A stretch of 64,000 bases of DNA from Symsagittifera roscoffensis (GCF_963678635.1 NC_087063.1:85483574-85547573); one strand, 5' to 3'. Shown: positions 1 through 9,758, counted from the stretch's first letter. The notes: generated by a model from the letters alone, not told the origin. Program-made: numbers and translations.

Positions 1-2
1 AT

Positions 3-2831
3 GACTTAGAAACGATAGCGGTATCGAAACGTTCGATAAGCCTGTTGCCGCAGAAAGAGGTAGTCAGGACTGATCTTCAGCCGTTTCAACAAGAAACACA
101 ACCGTTGGCGAAGATTTGGTGCGTTAAGATGGAAGAAGACACACATCAGCCCAACGAGCTGAACATTCAGATGAGAGTCATGAAGACGTACTTGAAGGCG
201 AGATACAGACTCTCGGACCTTCTAAGGGCGCAGAGAAATGATCGCATGACAAGCAACCTAAAAAGGTGGATAGAAAACGGTGCACCTGACAAAGGTGACC
301 TGGAAGAAGACAGCTATAGGATCCTGAGACAATGCTTCATGCAGAAGGAGGGGAGATTATATCTGAACAAGGACGGGATCGTGGCTTGCAGGAGAAGAGA
401 AGAAGACAAGGTCTTATACAAATATAACGCGATAGTGTTGCCGCAACTCTATCAGACAGAACTATTATTCAGGTCGCATGATCAAATGGGCCATCAAGGG
501 ATCGACAAAGTGTATCAGAGGATCCTGAAGCGCTTTGAGTGGCCTGGGATGAAAAAGGCATGCGAGAAATGGGTGACAGCATGTCTGTCATGCCAACAGG
601 TCAAGGATCCTAGGAAGTTGCGATTTCCTTTACAATCAATTGAGTCGTCTGAATTCAACGAGGTGGTGCAGATAGATCACCAGAAGATATGCATGACAGA
701 CAGCGGTTACAACCAAGTCTTGGTCATGATAGATCACTTCACGAAGTATGCAGAGGCCGTGCCCTGCATCACTGCCTCGGCGGAAGAGACATGCGACCAC
801 CTGATCAATACGTGGATAGCAAGACACGGATGTCCAATGACGTTTCAATCGGACAATGGAACGGCTTTCGTAGGCGAGCTTACGAAAGAGCTTATGAGAC
901 GGTCACAAGTCGCTCAGGCTCACTCCACGACATACCACCCTCAGACGAATGGCTTAGTGGAAAGACAGAATAGGACGTTAGTGTCGATGCTGAGGGTATA
1001 TTGTTCCAGGTACATGACCGATTGGGACAGATACCTTCCACAGGTGATGGGAGCTTATAATAGCACGCAACACTCCACCACTGGGGTCAGTCCACACATG
1101 ATGCTGACGGGACACGAGAAGTCTTTACCCTTGACATTCTTCTACCCAGAGTATGAGGGGAAGAAAACATCTCCACAGGTTTACGTGAGGGATGTGATCA
1201 GACGTCAACAGGAGTTGAACGATCTGTGTAGACGAAATACTCAGCGAGCACAGGCAAGGCAGAGGAAAAGATTCGACAAGAAAGCAGCTGGTGCAAAAGC
1301 CTATTCGGTGGGAGACTACGTATGGGTATTTCAGAACGTTATACCACCGAAAGGAACAAAGAAGCTTCTAAAAAAGTGGAGGGGACCCTTCATGATTACG
1401 GAGGTGCACCAGGAGGGACGCTTTTATAGACTGAGTACTGGCCGGGCCGCCCACTACGAAAACATCAAGCCACACAATCCATCGACAGAAGACTGGTGTA
1501 TACCTGCAGACCTGGAAGAAGGGGATTATTTAATGATAGATCCTGCTTGTGAGGTCAATGAAAAGGGCACCAGAGAGAAGAACGATGGAAACGAGGTCGT
1601 AGAGGAAGGTACGGATACACCATTGGACCTGGATCCAAACGAACAGATCGAAGCGGAAGATGAAACCTTACCCTACGCAGAAGAGGATTGGCGGGATCCC
1701 GAACAGACAGAGGTTCCCAAGAACTTGGAACCAGATCTTCCGTTCACGATGCAGACTCGTCAGAAAGACGGGACGAGACTAAGAAAGAAATACAATCCTT
1801 ACGGTGACGACTTTGTAGTGGATAGGATAGATCTAAAGAAAATAGTGGAGGAAGTAGTGGGTTTAGAGGAAATAACAGTGTCACAGGACATTGACATAGT
1901 CGATGATCACAACGATGAGTGGGTTGACGACTGGTCGAAACCCGAGGTGGAGTTCGACGATGAGCAACAGCAGTCAAATGAACAAGACCTGACGAACCTG
2001 CGTGTCTTAGAGTGGCTGAACGAAATGACATCAGACCCTGAAAAGACCAGCGTTACGATTCAAGACGTAGATCGCGAAAGCGCGAAATACATTAAGACCG
2101 AACGAGATGATCCTTCCTGGGCTGCCCAGGAAGGACAACTTCTCATTCCAGCTTCTAATCTTGACTTAATACCCGGTATGCGATCGACGGGGACGCCGAT
2201 GGATATTTTTGTCCGGGGAGTGGGGGTAGGACTTACCCACACTGAAAACTTGATAATAAAAAAATTGAGAATAGCAAGAGAAACAGGAAACTTAGAAGCA
2301 GAAACAGGCGAAGAACCTAAGAAACCTGACATAGGCAGGGTAGTTGAGTCATATTTTAATTTACCAAATGAATATTCTAGTAACATAATACTAACAGACA
2401 GTGATTTCATACTCACAAACAGAACATGTGCGGTAGCTATCACCGCAGACATGAGTTTTAGGACGGCGCTAGCGGCAGATTTTAAGAGGGAATATAAAAA
2501 CGTGGAATTCCTTTGGAAGCAAAGACCAGGGATAGGGGGCGTAGCAGCCTTACCCCCGGCGGTGTCGCAAATACCGGGAAAGTACTTATGCTTCCTGGTA
2601 ACGAGGGCGACAGAGAAGCAACACGTGGACCCAGAAAATCTAGTCTTGTCTTTGACGAGGCTGAGGGACTTCCTTGTGGAAATGGACGTGAAGGAGCTTT
2701 CGCTTCCAGTGTACGATCCAAATAGAGGAAGACTGCATCCTCGTGAACTGTACGCGCTTGTACACGTGATATTCTCTGATACGAACATACAAGTGTATCT
2801 ACATAAGAAATATTACTTAAGTATAGGCTGA
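3..2831 (+). CDS. Ty3/Gypsy pol polyprotein, 3' part: integrase plus C-terminal macro-like domain (element 1)
   Basis: The frame is open from the window edge, so the N-terminus (RT/RNase H) lies outside. Residues below are counted from position 45. An HHCC zinc-binding module is visible (H145, H150, C180, C183; H-x4-H-x29-C-x2-C). The catalytic core has D211, D270 and E306, i.e. a D,D35E integrase, which would insert the retrotransposon cDNA into chromosomes. A GPY/F-type module follows (KKWRGPF, about residue 445). A long acidic linker then leads to residues 780-928, which read like a macro domain of the OARD1/TARG1/Poa1 type: hydrophobic strand, TADMSF loop, GGVAAL, KYLCFLVT, a helix, LSLPVYDPNRG, and a last strand and helix. 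The frame is uninterrupted, unlike every other pol in the window. The 745-aa ORF follows after 362 bp. Confidence 0.93.
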   Translation, partial: DLETIAVSKRSISLLPQKEVVRTDLQPFQQETQPLAKIWCVKMEEDTHQPNELNIQMRVMKTYLKARYRLSDLLRAQRNDRMTSNLKRWIENGAPDKGDLEEDSYRILRQCFMQKEGRLYLNKDGIVACRRREEDKVLYKYNAIVLPQLYQTELLFRSHDQMGHQGIDKVYQRILKRFEWPGMKKACEKWVTACLSCQQVKDPRKLRFPLQSIESSEFNEVVQIDHQKICMTDSGYNQVLVMIDHFTKYAEAVPCITASAEETCDHLINTWIARHGCPMTFQSDNGTAFVGELTKELMRRSQVAQAHSTTYHPQTNGLVERQNRTLVSMLRVYCSRYMTDWDRYLPQVMGAYNSTQHSTTGVSPHMMLTGHEKSLPLTFFYPEYEGKKTSPQVYVRDVIRRQQELNDLCRRNTQRAQARQRKRFDKKAAGAKAYSVGDYVWVFQNVIPPKGTKKLLKKWRGPFMITEVHQEGRFYRLSTGRAAHYENIKPHNPSTEDWCIPADLEEGDYLMIDPACEVNEKGTREKNDGNEVVEEGTDTPLDLDPNEQIEAEDETLPYAEEDWRDPEQTEVPKNLEPDLPFTMQTRQKDGTRLRKKYNPYGDDFVVDRIDLKKIVEEVVGLEEITVSQDIDIVDDHNDEWVDDWSKPEVEFDDEQQQSNEQDLTNLRVLEWLNEMTSDPEKTSVTIQDVDRESAKYIKTERDDPSWAAQEGQLLIPASNLDLIPGMRSTGTPMDIFVRGVGVGLTHTENLIIKKLRIARETGNLEAETGEEPKKPDIGRVVESYFNLPNEYSSNIILTDSDFILTNRTCAVAITADMSFRTALAADFKREYKNVEFLWKQRPGIGGVAALPPAVSQIPGKYLCFLVTRATEKQHVDPENLVLSLTRLRDFLVEMDVKELSLPVYDPNRGRLHPRELYALVHVIFSDTNIQVYLHKKYYLSIG

Positions 2832-2890
2832 GTGATGAGCGAGAGGGTGTTAGGCCAAAGACCAAGTTGCATGTAATATGTGATATGTGT

Positions 2891-2916
2891 GTTATGTTAT
2901 GTTATGTTATGTTATG
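2891..2916. repeat. GTTAT microsatellite
   Basis: About five perfect copies of a GTTAT pentamer in the spacer between pol and the downstream ORF of element 1. Confidence 0.9.
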
Positions 2917-3152
2917 TGTTAGGTTATTAAGATCATGGGTAAGTAGGGGTTAGTGACCATGAACAACTAAATGACGATCTTGGGAATAGATCCAAAGTTT
3001 GGACTGTCCAATCTTAGGTCGGATTCCAAAATTTAAGAAACCAATTGATTTTAATAAATTTTAGGATAAGATAAATATCTTTTTATCTGAACTGTCTTTA
3101 AGCAAATTTTAACGATATATATTAAGGTGAAACTGACAGGTGTGACAGTCGT

Positions 3153-3166
3153 GATTCCTTTTCTAG
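3153..3166 (+). promoter_or_regulatory. Candidate 3' splice site before the 745-aa ORF
   Basis: A pyrimidine-rich stretch ending in TTTTCTAG occurs in the pol-ORF3 spacer. The ORF3 frame is open directly after this AG (its last upstream stop is the TAG itself). That is what a spliced subgenomic mRNA would need. No matching donor can be assigned because the 5' end of element 1 is outside the window. Confidence 0.35.
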
Positions 3167-3193
3167 ATCCTGATTGATCATTTAATTGCTCAC

Positions 3194-5431
3194 TTGAGTC
3201 AAAACTTGAAATCGAAATCAAATCAAACTTGGAAAGAACAGTATGGACAATTTGAACCTGAAGAATTGGAACCCATGAAAAAGATAGACGAGATCAGGAG
3301 ATTCTCCAACAAGGAGTTGAGGCTCACTAAAGAATCTATGGGAGCATTGCCGAAATCCAGTGAATACTGTGGACCGATCAAGAAGAAGTCATATAGCTAT
3401 GTGTCCGGGATCATAGGGATAGCGTACAATCCTTTCCTGAGTGAAGACATACGTGATTGCTTCTTTGATTATGAGCAGGCGGTGTTACTAAGATTCTGGA
3501 CGTCCAGAATTGTGACGACTAAGAGCGTTAACAATCCACAGGCCAAATTGGGATTGGTCTTGGAAGAGGAGGTGACTGCACCTTCAGTACCAAAATCCGA
3601 CAAGAGAGTGGAATTTGGGTTGGGATTCTCAGATGAATTACTGAGAACGAGCTTGATGGCAGTGTGGGAATTGATGAAGCCATCGTGGTGTCCTAGTCCC
3701 AACGCTGACTCAATATTACGGGCGACACAGGACATACAGAGGGAACTGAATGCGGACTGTAACCTGCGTGACCTCAACATCATATATAATGTGATGATAA
3801 CAGCCTCTAAGAGCAACGGAGAAGATGGAGTGGAGTTGCCTGGCTGGGGACCAGAAGACTGGGTCAAACCTGGTAGCTGTCTGGCGGAAGTCTGTGGACT
3901 AGAGGGTCACGTTTGTGGAAGTCTAGACTGTGTGAAAACCCTGGAGAAACAACACAAGCAGTTGACAGTATTGTTTGGAAATGTAGTGATGAAAGCAAGA
4001 ACGGAAACGGAACTGATAGCAGATTGCCATGGAGGAACCGATGTGAATCTGGTGACAGCACTAGGATTCTACAGCATGTTTGGTTCTTTAGAGTCACTAT
4101 TGAATCTAGAACAGAAACATGAGATGGTCACAGCCATCAGCGTAGAAGTATTCCCAGGAGTTCTGCAGACTGAGCAGAAGTATATAGGAAAATGGAGGGA
4201 AGCAATCGAAACAGAGATGAACATCAGACACAGCGAAACTTATTGTAGACCATCAGGAGCACGATATTTGGTGGGTTCAACGTTGGCTCCAATGTGCAAG
4301 AGCAGATACCCTGTACATTTCGTGGCTGTGGACGTGAAGAGTACAAGAATGATTGTGGATCAAGCTTTCTCAGTGCCAAAGTGCGTGAGATTGGCGAGAA
4401 TGTCTGAAAAGTCTTACGAGTTACTATGTAAGATGTTCTCAGCAATTCCAGAGAGAACCAAAGAGGAGTTGGAGCCAATACTAGGAAAGAAGTTCATGGG
4501 ATATGTGAGCGGGAACTTCAGTGACTTTGAAAAACAGAAACAGAGAGGATCAACTGTCACAGATTACAATGCAGTAGATGAGAATGATGAAATCCACCGA
4601 GTGATGATGGAAGTGGAACCATTGCTGGAAGCTTCAGGAAAACGCAATTGGAGGAGCATCATGTTGACACATGACGAGTTTCCTTGCCACTGCTTGCTGC
4701 AGACCTGGTGGTATCCCAAGCGTAGTAATTTGGTGTTGATCTGGGACTCTGGAGAGCTGCTCTCCATGGGTTTACCAGATTCATCACAGCCCATAACAAT
4801 AGTGATAGTGGGAGTTATGATGGCGATACGATGGCTGGAAGCTCATGTGAGAGAAAATAATAGACAGGAGGCACCGACGAGAGAACAATTGCAGAAATTA
4901 GATTGTCTAAAAGATTTAGATCTTTTTGAGACAATGTGCAAAGTTCTAAACATTCCGATGGAAGTGAAGAAGATATGGGCAAGAAAACGATTGATGCCAT
5001 GGTTCAGAGCTAACATGACTGCATGGTTGTACAAGTATGCGAAAAAGCATATGTCGAAACATGGCAGAGTGTACAGTGAATATCAGCTGGACATTGGGGC
5101 AGGAGCTTTCAAGCGAGCTTTCGTGACCCATCGGAATGCAGTGACCACCGCTGTGAAAAGAATTTCCAGGACGAGCGAGCATAGTGGAAATGAGAAGGCA
5201 GAGATGCTGAAAGAAGATTTGGAGAGAAACGTGACGTTGTGTCTCCACAACAGCTTCTGTAGAAACAGAGAATCAAACGTGGATCCCCTACCTTGCTGTA
5301 AACAGAGGGTGGAAGAGCAGAAGTGTTGGAGGACGGCTTCCAACAGCGTCAGGATAGTCAATGACGTGCTACAAGACACGGAAACCGAGAGTGCGGAGTC
5401 AGTGTCACAGGAGGAGGAAATGGAGCATTGA
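3194..5431 (+). CDS. ORF3: intact 745-aa accessory protein of unknown function, Gypsy element 1
   Basis: The frame can start at TTG 3194, but the first in-frame ATG is at 3275 (residue 28). For a eukaryote that ATG, or a spliced start upstream, is more likely. I recognise no catalytic domain. There is no signal peptide and no clear membrane segment, so it does not look like an envelope glycoprotein despite lying where env would be. Landmarks reused to spot relatives are SYVSGIIGIAYNPFL, LMKPSWCPSPNA, GELLSMGLPD and IWARKRLMPWFRA. The C-terminus is Ser/Glu rich. Decayed homologues occur on + at 36869-37430 and on - at 39220-40906 and 43140-45407. Conservation across several elements shows it is a real gene of the family. 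Function unknown. Confidence 0.85.
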   Translation: MSQNLKSKSNQTWKEQYGQFEPEELEPMKKIDEIRRFSNKELRLTKESMGALPKSSEYCGPIKKKSYSYVSGIIGIAYNPFLSEDIRDCFFDYEQAVLLRFWTSRIVTTKSVNNPQAKLGLVLEEEVTAPSVPKSDKRVEFGLGFSDELLRTSLMAVWELMKPSWCPSPNADSILRATQDIQRELNADCNLRDLNIIYNVMITASKSNGEDGVELPGWGPEDWVKPGSCLAEVCGLEGHVCGSLDCVKTLEKQHKQLTVLFGNVVMKARTETELIADCHGGTDVNLVTALGFYSMFGSLESLLNLEQKHEMVTAISVEVFPGVLQTEQKYIGKWREAIETEMNIRHSETYCRPSGARYLVGSTLAPMCKSRYPVHFVAVDVKSTRMIVDQAFSVPKCVRLARMSEKSYELLCKMFSAIPERTKEELEPILGKKFMGYVSGNFSDFEKQKQRGSTVTDYNAVDENDEIHRVMMEVEPLLEASGKRNWRSIMLTHDEFPCHCLLQTWWYPKRSNLVLIWDSGELLSMGLPDSSQPITIVIVGVMMAIRWLEAHVRENNRQEAPTREQLQKLDCLKDLDLFETMCKVLNIPMEVKKIWARKRLMPWFRANMTAWLYKYAKKHMSKHGRVYSEYQLDIGAGAFKRAFVTHRNAVTTAVKRISRTSEHSGNEKAEMLKEDLERNVTLCLHNSFCRNRESNVDPLPCCKQRVEEQKCWRTASNSVRIVNDVLQDTETESAESVSQEEEMEH

Positions 5432-6250
5432 CGAATGGTCGAGAAAACAAGAGGCAGCAAGAAAGAAAATTAGAAGAATTTAGAAGTTTTAGAACTTCTA
5501 AACGACGAAAAAAGAAGAAAACAAAGGGATGATGAAGAAAAGTTAAAACTCAGAATTGTTTTATGTGTGTGAAAAACTCAAGTGAGAAACCAAGCAACCA
5601 AGTTGTAATTGAAAACTGAAACATTTAGTTGAGTTTTGGAATTGTTGTATTTATAAATTTGCATTTTGGTTTTAGTTGAAGTGGCTTTAGAGACACTCAC
5701 TTATTATTTATTTAGAAAGGCTTGAGGGAAGAGTATATTTAAATATTCCAGCCTGCATGATTGTTTTTAATCACTTAGGAAGACTGATAACTTTGTGGTG
5801 ACATGAAAAACTTGAGTAACTTCTTGAGGAGGGAGGTTGTTGCATTGTTCTTTCTAACCACAAAGTTTCTTAGTTTTAATACTCAGGACAATAGACAAGC
5901 AAGATTTCCGAAGGGAAGGAGCATAGTAGGATAATTTTAGCTTGTTGGTTGGCAGGACTGTCCTGCAAGCCAACACCTTTTAAATCTAGGAGAAAAAGTT
6001 TCAATCGGGACATTGACACTGGAAGTCAGAAAATATGTTTTATCTTAAGTCATATCCTCAATGTGCAGATTAATGAAAAAATTTGAAGGCTATAGTGATG
6101 TAGTATGATGCCATTTATATTCTGCAGTGAGTCGATGTGACGTAGATAAAAGTAATTTCGTGCATTTTGTAAATTCTGTTCGATGACACTGTAACCATTT
6201 AGAACATTGCGCGATTCAATGAGGACATTGACCGGACTGTCCGGGGAGTA
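5432..6250 (+). other. 3' untranslated region of element 1
   Basis: A- and T-rich sequence between ORF3 and LTR A with no credible coding frame. The start (about 5440-5525) is a purine-rich AAGAAA-type tract. A short purine stretch next to the LTR (about 6241-6249) could serve as polypurine tract but is not strong. Confidence 0.5.
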
Positions 6251-6420
6251 TGTGACATTCGACCAGAATGGCCAAAATGCAATTTATGCAGGATTCGAAT
6301 TTTGAGCAGTAAGCCTTCCGAGTTGATGATTTCGAAGGATTAGCGACGTTATTGGAACGTTTAGCCAAACGGTGAGGGCTAGAATATTCTAGTATTTTAA
6401 ATTTTCAAAAATTCGAATGA

Positions 6421-6428
6421 TGACGTCA
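6421..6428. promoter_or_regulatory. CRE-like palindrome TGACGTCA in the LTR upstream region
   Basis: A perfect TGACGTCA octamer in the first fifth of LTR A, where U3 promoter elements are expected. This is the consensus bound by CREB/ATF bZIP factors. The equivalent position in LTR B is degenerate, so function is unproven. Confidence 0.35.
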
Positions 6429-6832
6429 CGTTTCTGAGAAATGCTGAAACGGCCATTTTAACAAAAAAGCGAGTAAAAAACAGAACAACTTTTATCTGCG
6501 ATTGCGAACAGTACAAAAATCGAGATTGGAAAACGACAACGAACTACAGAATAGCAGAGAACGCTCCGAGTTGCAACTATTGTGCTGCTACAATAGTTGC
6601 AAGGCCGTTGCCAACAACGGTGAAGGGTGAGAACCAGCCTTCCGGATTAGCAAGAAATCAAGAGTAAGGAGCTTGATTCGGCGGATTCAAGAATCCGGAA
6701 GGGTCTCGGGACGGAAACTTTTATTAACTCACATAAACTTTTAGCATCCTGTCATGTCCTGACTTGAATTTAACTGATATTTTGATTAGTTTTGACAAGG
6801 ATGAGGTGCTAGGAGTTGGGGGAAAGGGTTGA

Positions 6833-6959
6833 TCCATCTTCGATGGAGATGATGATTTTTATCTACTGAACAAAAACAATAGTAATATGATAAGTAGTAG
6901 CCCTGTTTTTAGGAGTGACCTCGTGGTCTGGGGATACTGAGACCCAGCCATGAGCTCAC
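6833..6959 (+). other. Conserved paired-hairpin module in LTR A
   Basis: Two potential RNA hairpins sit in the best conserved part of the LTR. The first is TCCATC/GATGGA with a three-base loop (6833-6847). The second is 6915-6959, where GTGACCTCGTGG can pair with CCATGAGCTCAC, with an inner GGTCT/AGACC or alternative CTGGG/CCCAG stem. The same structure is present in copies C (52923-52967), E (63818-63862) and B (minus, 50866-50910). It probably lies in the transcribed R/U5 part. Confidence 0.5.
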
Positions 6960-7171
6960 TAATTTTGCATGTAATTCAGTTAATTTGAGCGTTCTGGTCG
7001 AAGCCGGAGAACAGTAACGTTTTTGTCGACCCGATGTAAGAAAGACCACCGAAAAGTACTGGCTTGGTAGAGACGGTGAAAAACATGCAAAGCTCTGTTT
7101 AGACGCTGGCCAGTCGTCTTAAGACTTAGTTTTGTTATCCGTCGATATGTATCTTCCGGGCGAATGTTACA

Positions 7172-8632
7172 ACTACGGGATCACACCCACATGACACAGC
7201 TCCGGGCTACAAGCCCATTCTAGAGTACTGGTAGTGCGGTTCAACGGGAACGTATTCACTTTTTGGTTGTACCGCGTTAGCTTTTTAAGAAAACTTGAGA
7301 AAATTTCCTGGTGCGCTTTCCGAACGAGGCTTAGCTAACCGAGTGAGGGGGTCACTAGGGGGACAAGAAACGAGTAAAAGACAAAAAGCAAAACAGAAAA
7401 CAAGAAAGATTAGAAACAGGAACAAAAAAACATAAAACGTAAAAAGAACCGTGGCTTTGACTTCCAGATTAGGTGGATCAAACCTTTTTATTAATTAAAA
7501 TAGTATGTCTATACTGTTTTCCAATAAGAACGATCGTCTCGACCAAATCAGCAACGTTTTACAGGTGCCCAAGTGTGGGGCGTTGTAGAGTTTTCAGAGA
7601 GCTTTTGTGATACCAGCGGACCACTGGGAGACTTGGCTGGAAGAGGTTCTCAGCGAAGTGGGAAAGTGGATATAGGAAGCTTGACCACTGGGAGACTTGA
7701 CTGGAAGAAGTGACCAGCCGAGGGGGAAAGTGTGACCAACCGGCAGGTGATCAGCCAGCAGTGTGATCAAAGCAGAACAGAGCAATTAGAAGGGGTCGTA
7801 CAGAGGTTCTGTTTGGTCAAATGGGTATCGTCAAAATCCTCTTTGCATTTTAGGAAATAGGTGTAAATTCGGATACGCGAACACCCACCGTTTTGAGGAA
7901 ACGTTTTTACTTGAGCAGAGCTCGGAAACAGGTTCTACGGTTTTCTCTCGAGAGGTTTAGCACCCATCGCGCTTAAGGTAATTTTAGGCTCAAGTGGGGG
8001 GCTAGATAGGGGGGAGGTTAGAATGAGGGCTGGTTAGGATAGAGGTTGGCGGTTGCAAATTGTACAAAGGGCGGACACAGTATAGTAAATATACAATCGA
8101 TATCGTCGATTTACTTACATTAGTAGACCCAGAGTCTGGAACGATTCATCTTTAGACCCAGAACAAGAGATGCAACGCGAGGATATCCAAATTTAAGATC
8201 GAATGAAGGCAGGGAACCTGGACAGATTGGGTGGGGGGATCGGAAAAGGACAGTTTTTGGAAACCGAAAGGAGGATACCCCATAAGATCGTTAGTAGGGG
8301 GGAGGAAAACGCGTGACAGTCAGGTACCAGACATTTTTTTATGAAAAGACGACATTGGTCGCCTTTGAATTTTGGGTGTGCTTATCTTTCTGTTTTTTAT
8401 AGTTTTTTCTGGCTTAAATTTTTTACGTTTTTGGATCTTATTTTATCGGCTTTTTGACGAATAGGTGATCAAAAGACACTTGCTAACAAGTCGTGTTTCG
8501 ACTTGTATCGGAATAATAAAGGGAGGTAATTTCAGGGGCGCCAGGAGATAAAACTTTTGTTTAGTAAGATTGGTTTTTGGGGAAATTTTTTAATACTAGA
8601 GCTCAAGTGGTGGTACCGGGGATGGTGATCTA
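7172..8632 (+). other. Leader of element 2 (between LTR A and the minisatellite)
   Basis: Non-coding. It holds an A-rich AAACAAGAAAG-type tract (about 7360-7450), resembling the leader after LTR C (about 53320-53400), and a degenerate two-copy repeat near 7617 and 7680 sharing GACCACTGGGAGACTTG. I see no convincing primer-binding site directly after the LTR. Confidence 0.5.
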
Positions 8633-9604
8633 AGTGTCCCAACACCGAAGAACAAGAGATCCGACTGTCTCAAAGAAGAAGAGATCCGACTGTCCCAACA
8701 CTTGAGCAGGTAGTCTTGGGACAGCAGGAAGTGTCCCAACACTTGGACGAAGGGTCCTGAGACAGTGCGGAGTGTCCCAACATTTGAGTGGGGGGTCTTG
8801 GGAGAGTGCGAAGTGTCGCAACGCTTGAGCAGGTAGTCTTGGGACAGCACGAAGTGTCCCATCACTTGGACGAAGAGGCCTCGGGACAGTAGAAAGTGTC
8901 CCAACACTTAAACAGGGAGGTCCTGGGACAGTGAAAAGTGTCCCAAGACTTAAGCAGGAGGTCTTGGGACAGTGTGAAGCATCCAAGCACTAGAAAAGAG
9001 AGGTCTTGAGACAGTGTGAAGTGTCCCAACATTTGAGCAGGAGGTCCTGGGACAGTGCGAAGCGTCCCAACACTTGAGCAGGTAGTGTTGGGACAGCACG
9101 AAGCGTCCCAACACTAGGACCAAAGGTCTTGGGACGGTGCGAAGTGTCCCAACACTTGAGCAGGATGTCTTGGGACAGTGTGAAGTATCCCAACACTAGA
9201 AAAGAGAGGCCTTGGGACAGTGTGAAGTGTCCCAACATTTAAGCAGGAAGTCTTGGGACAGTTTGAAGTGTCCCAAAACTTGAACAAGGAGGTCTTGGGA
9301 CAGTGTGAAGTATCCCAACATTAGAGAAGAAAGGTCTTGGGACATTGTGAAGTATCCCAACACTAGAAAAGAAAGGCCCTGGGATGGTGTGAAGTATCAC
9401 AACACTTGAGCAGGAGGTCTTGGGTCAGTACGAGATGTCCCAACACTTGGACGAAAGGTCTTGGGTCAGTGTGAAGCGTCCCAACACTAGAAGAAAGAGG
9501 TCTTGGGACGGTGCGAGGTGTCCCATCACTTAAGCGTAGGATCCTAGGAGGGTTAGAAGACGTCCTGGGATAGTGTGAAGAGTCCCAACACTTGAATAAA
9601 GGCA
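8633..9604 (+). repeat. Hairpin minisatellite, about 41-bp units
   Basis: Some twenty-plus degenerate units of about 41 bp run through this stretch. Each carries TTGGGACA, an eight-base spacer such as GTGCGAAG, and TGTCCCAA, i.e. an eight-base-pair hairpin, followed by a variable ACTTGAGCAGGAG-type linker. Units differ by point changes and small indels, but the paired arms are mostly kept. The array sits in the leader between LTR A and gag and is absent from the equivalent leader of the element at 52287. Confidence 0.92.
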
Positions 9605-9758
9605 CCAGGACCCAATCAGAACGACCACAACTAGCTAAAAGTCCACACTAGTGAGATTACGAGCTCAAATGGTTTTTCTTACAATAATTAGGAATATTTT
9701 TTAACTTTTAAACTTTAGAATAGGAACTTGTACAAATTAGAATTGTAGAAAAGAAAAA

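Larger units (their letters stand above)
6251..7171 (+). repeat. LTR A (Ty3/Gypsy family LTR)
   Basis: About 920 bp starting TGTGACATTCGACCAGAATGG, the same start as the LTR at 52287. The body matches LTR copies C (52287-53168), E (59051-59153 plus 63492-64000), B (minus, 50645-51494), F (minus, 40958-41650) and, more weakly, G (minus, 49603-50130). The most conserved stretch is 6820-6960. The end is set by comparison (CTTCCGGGCGAATGTTACA) and could lie about 10-20 bp further right. It serves as 3' LTR of element 1 and apparently also as 5' LTR of element 2, whose leader follows. Confidence 0.8.

Noticed and set aside
3194-5431. Envelope glycoprotein
   Set aside because: Position fits, but no signal peptide, transmembrane anchor or furin-like site is visible.
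6833-6959. Hammerhead or other small self-cleaving ribozyme in the LTR
   Set aside because: The CUGAUGA and GAAA core sequences are not present in a workable arrangement. Only plain hairpins can be supported.
8633-9604. CRISPR-like array
   Set aside because: Units are degenerate along their whole length, spacers are not unique, and the context is a eukaryotic retroelement leader.
8596-9605. Several minus-strand frames of 80-118 residues across the minisatellite
   Set aside because: They are translations of the 41-bp repeat in reverse (recurring VGTL, LSQD words) and have no independent support.
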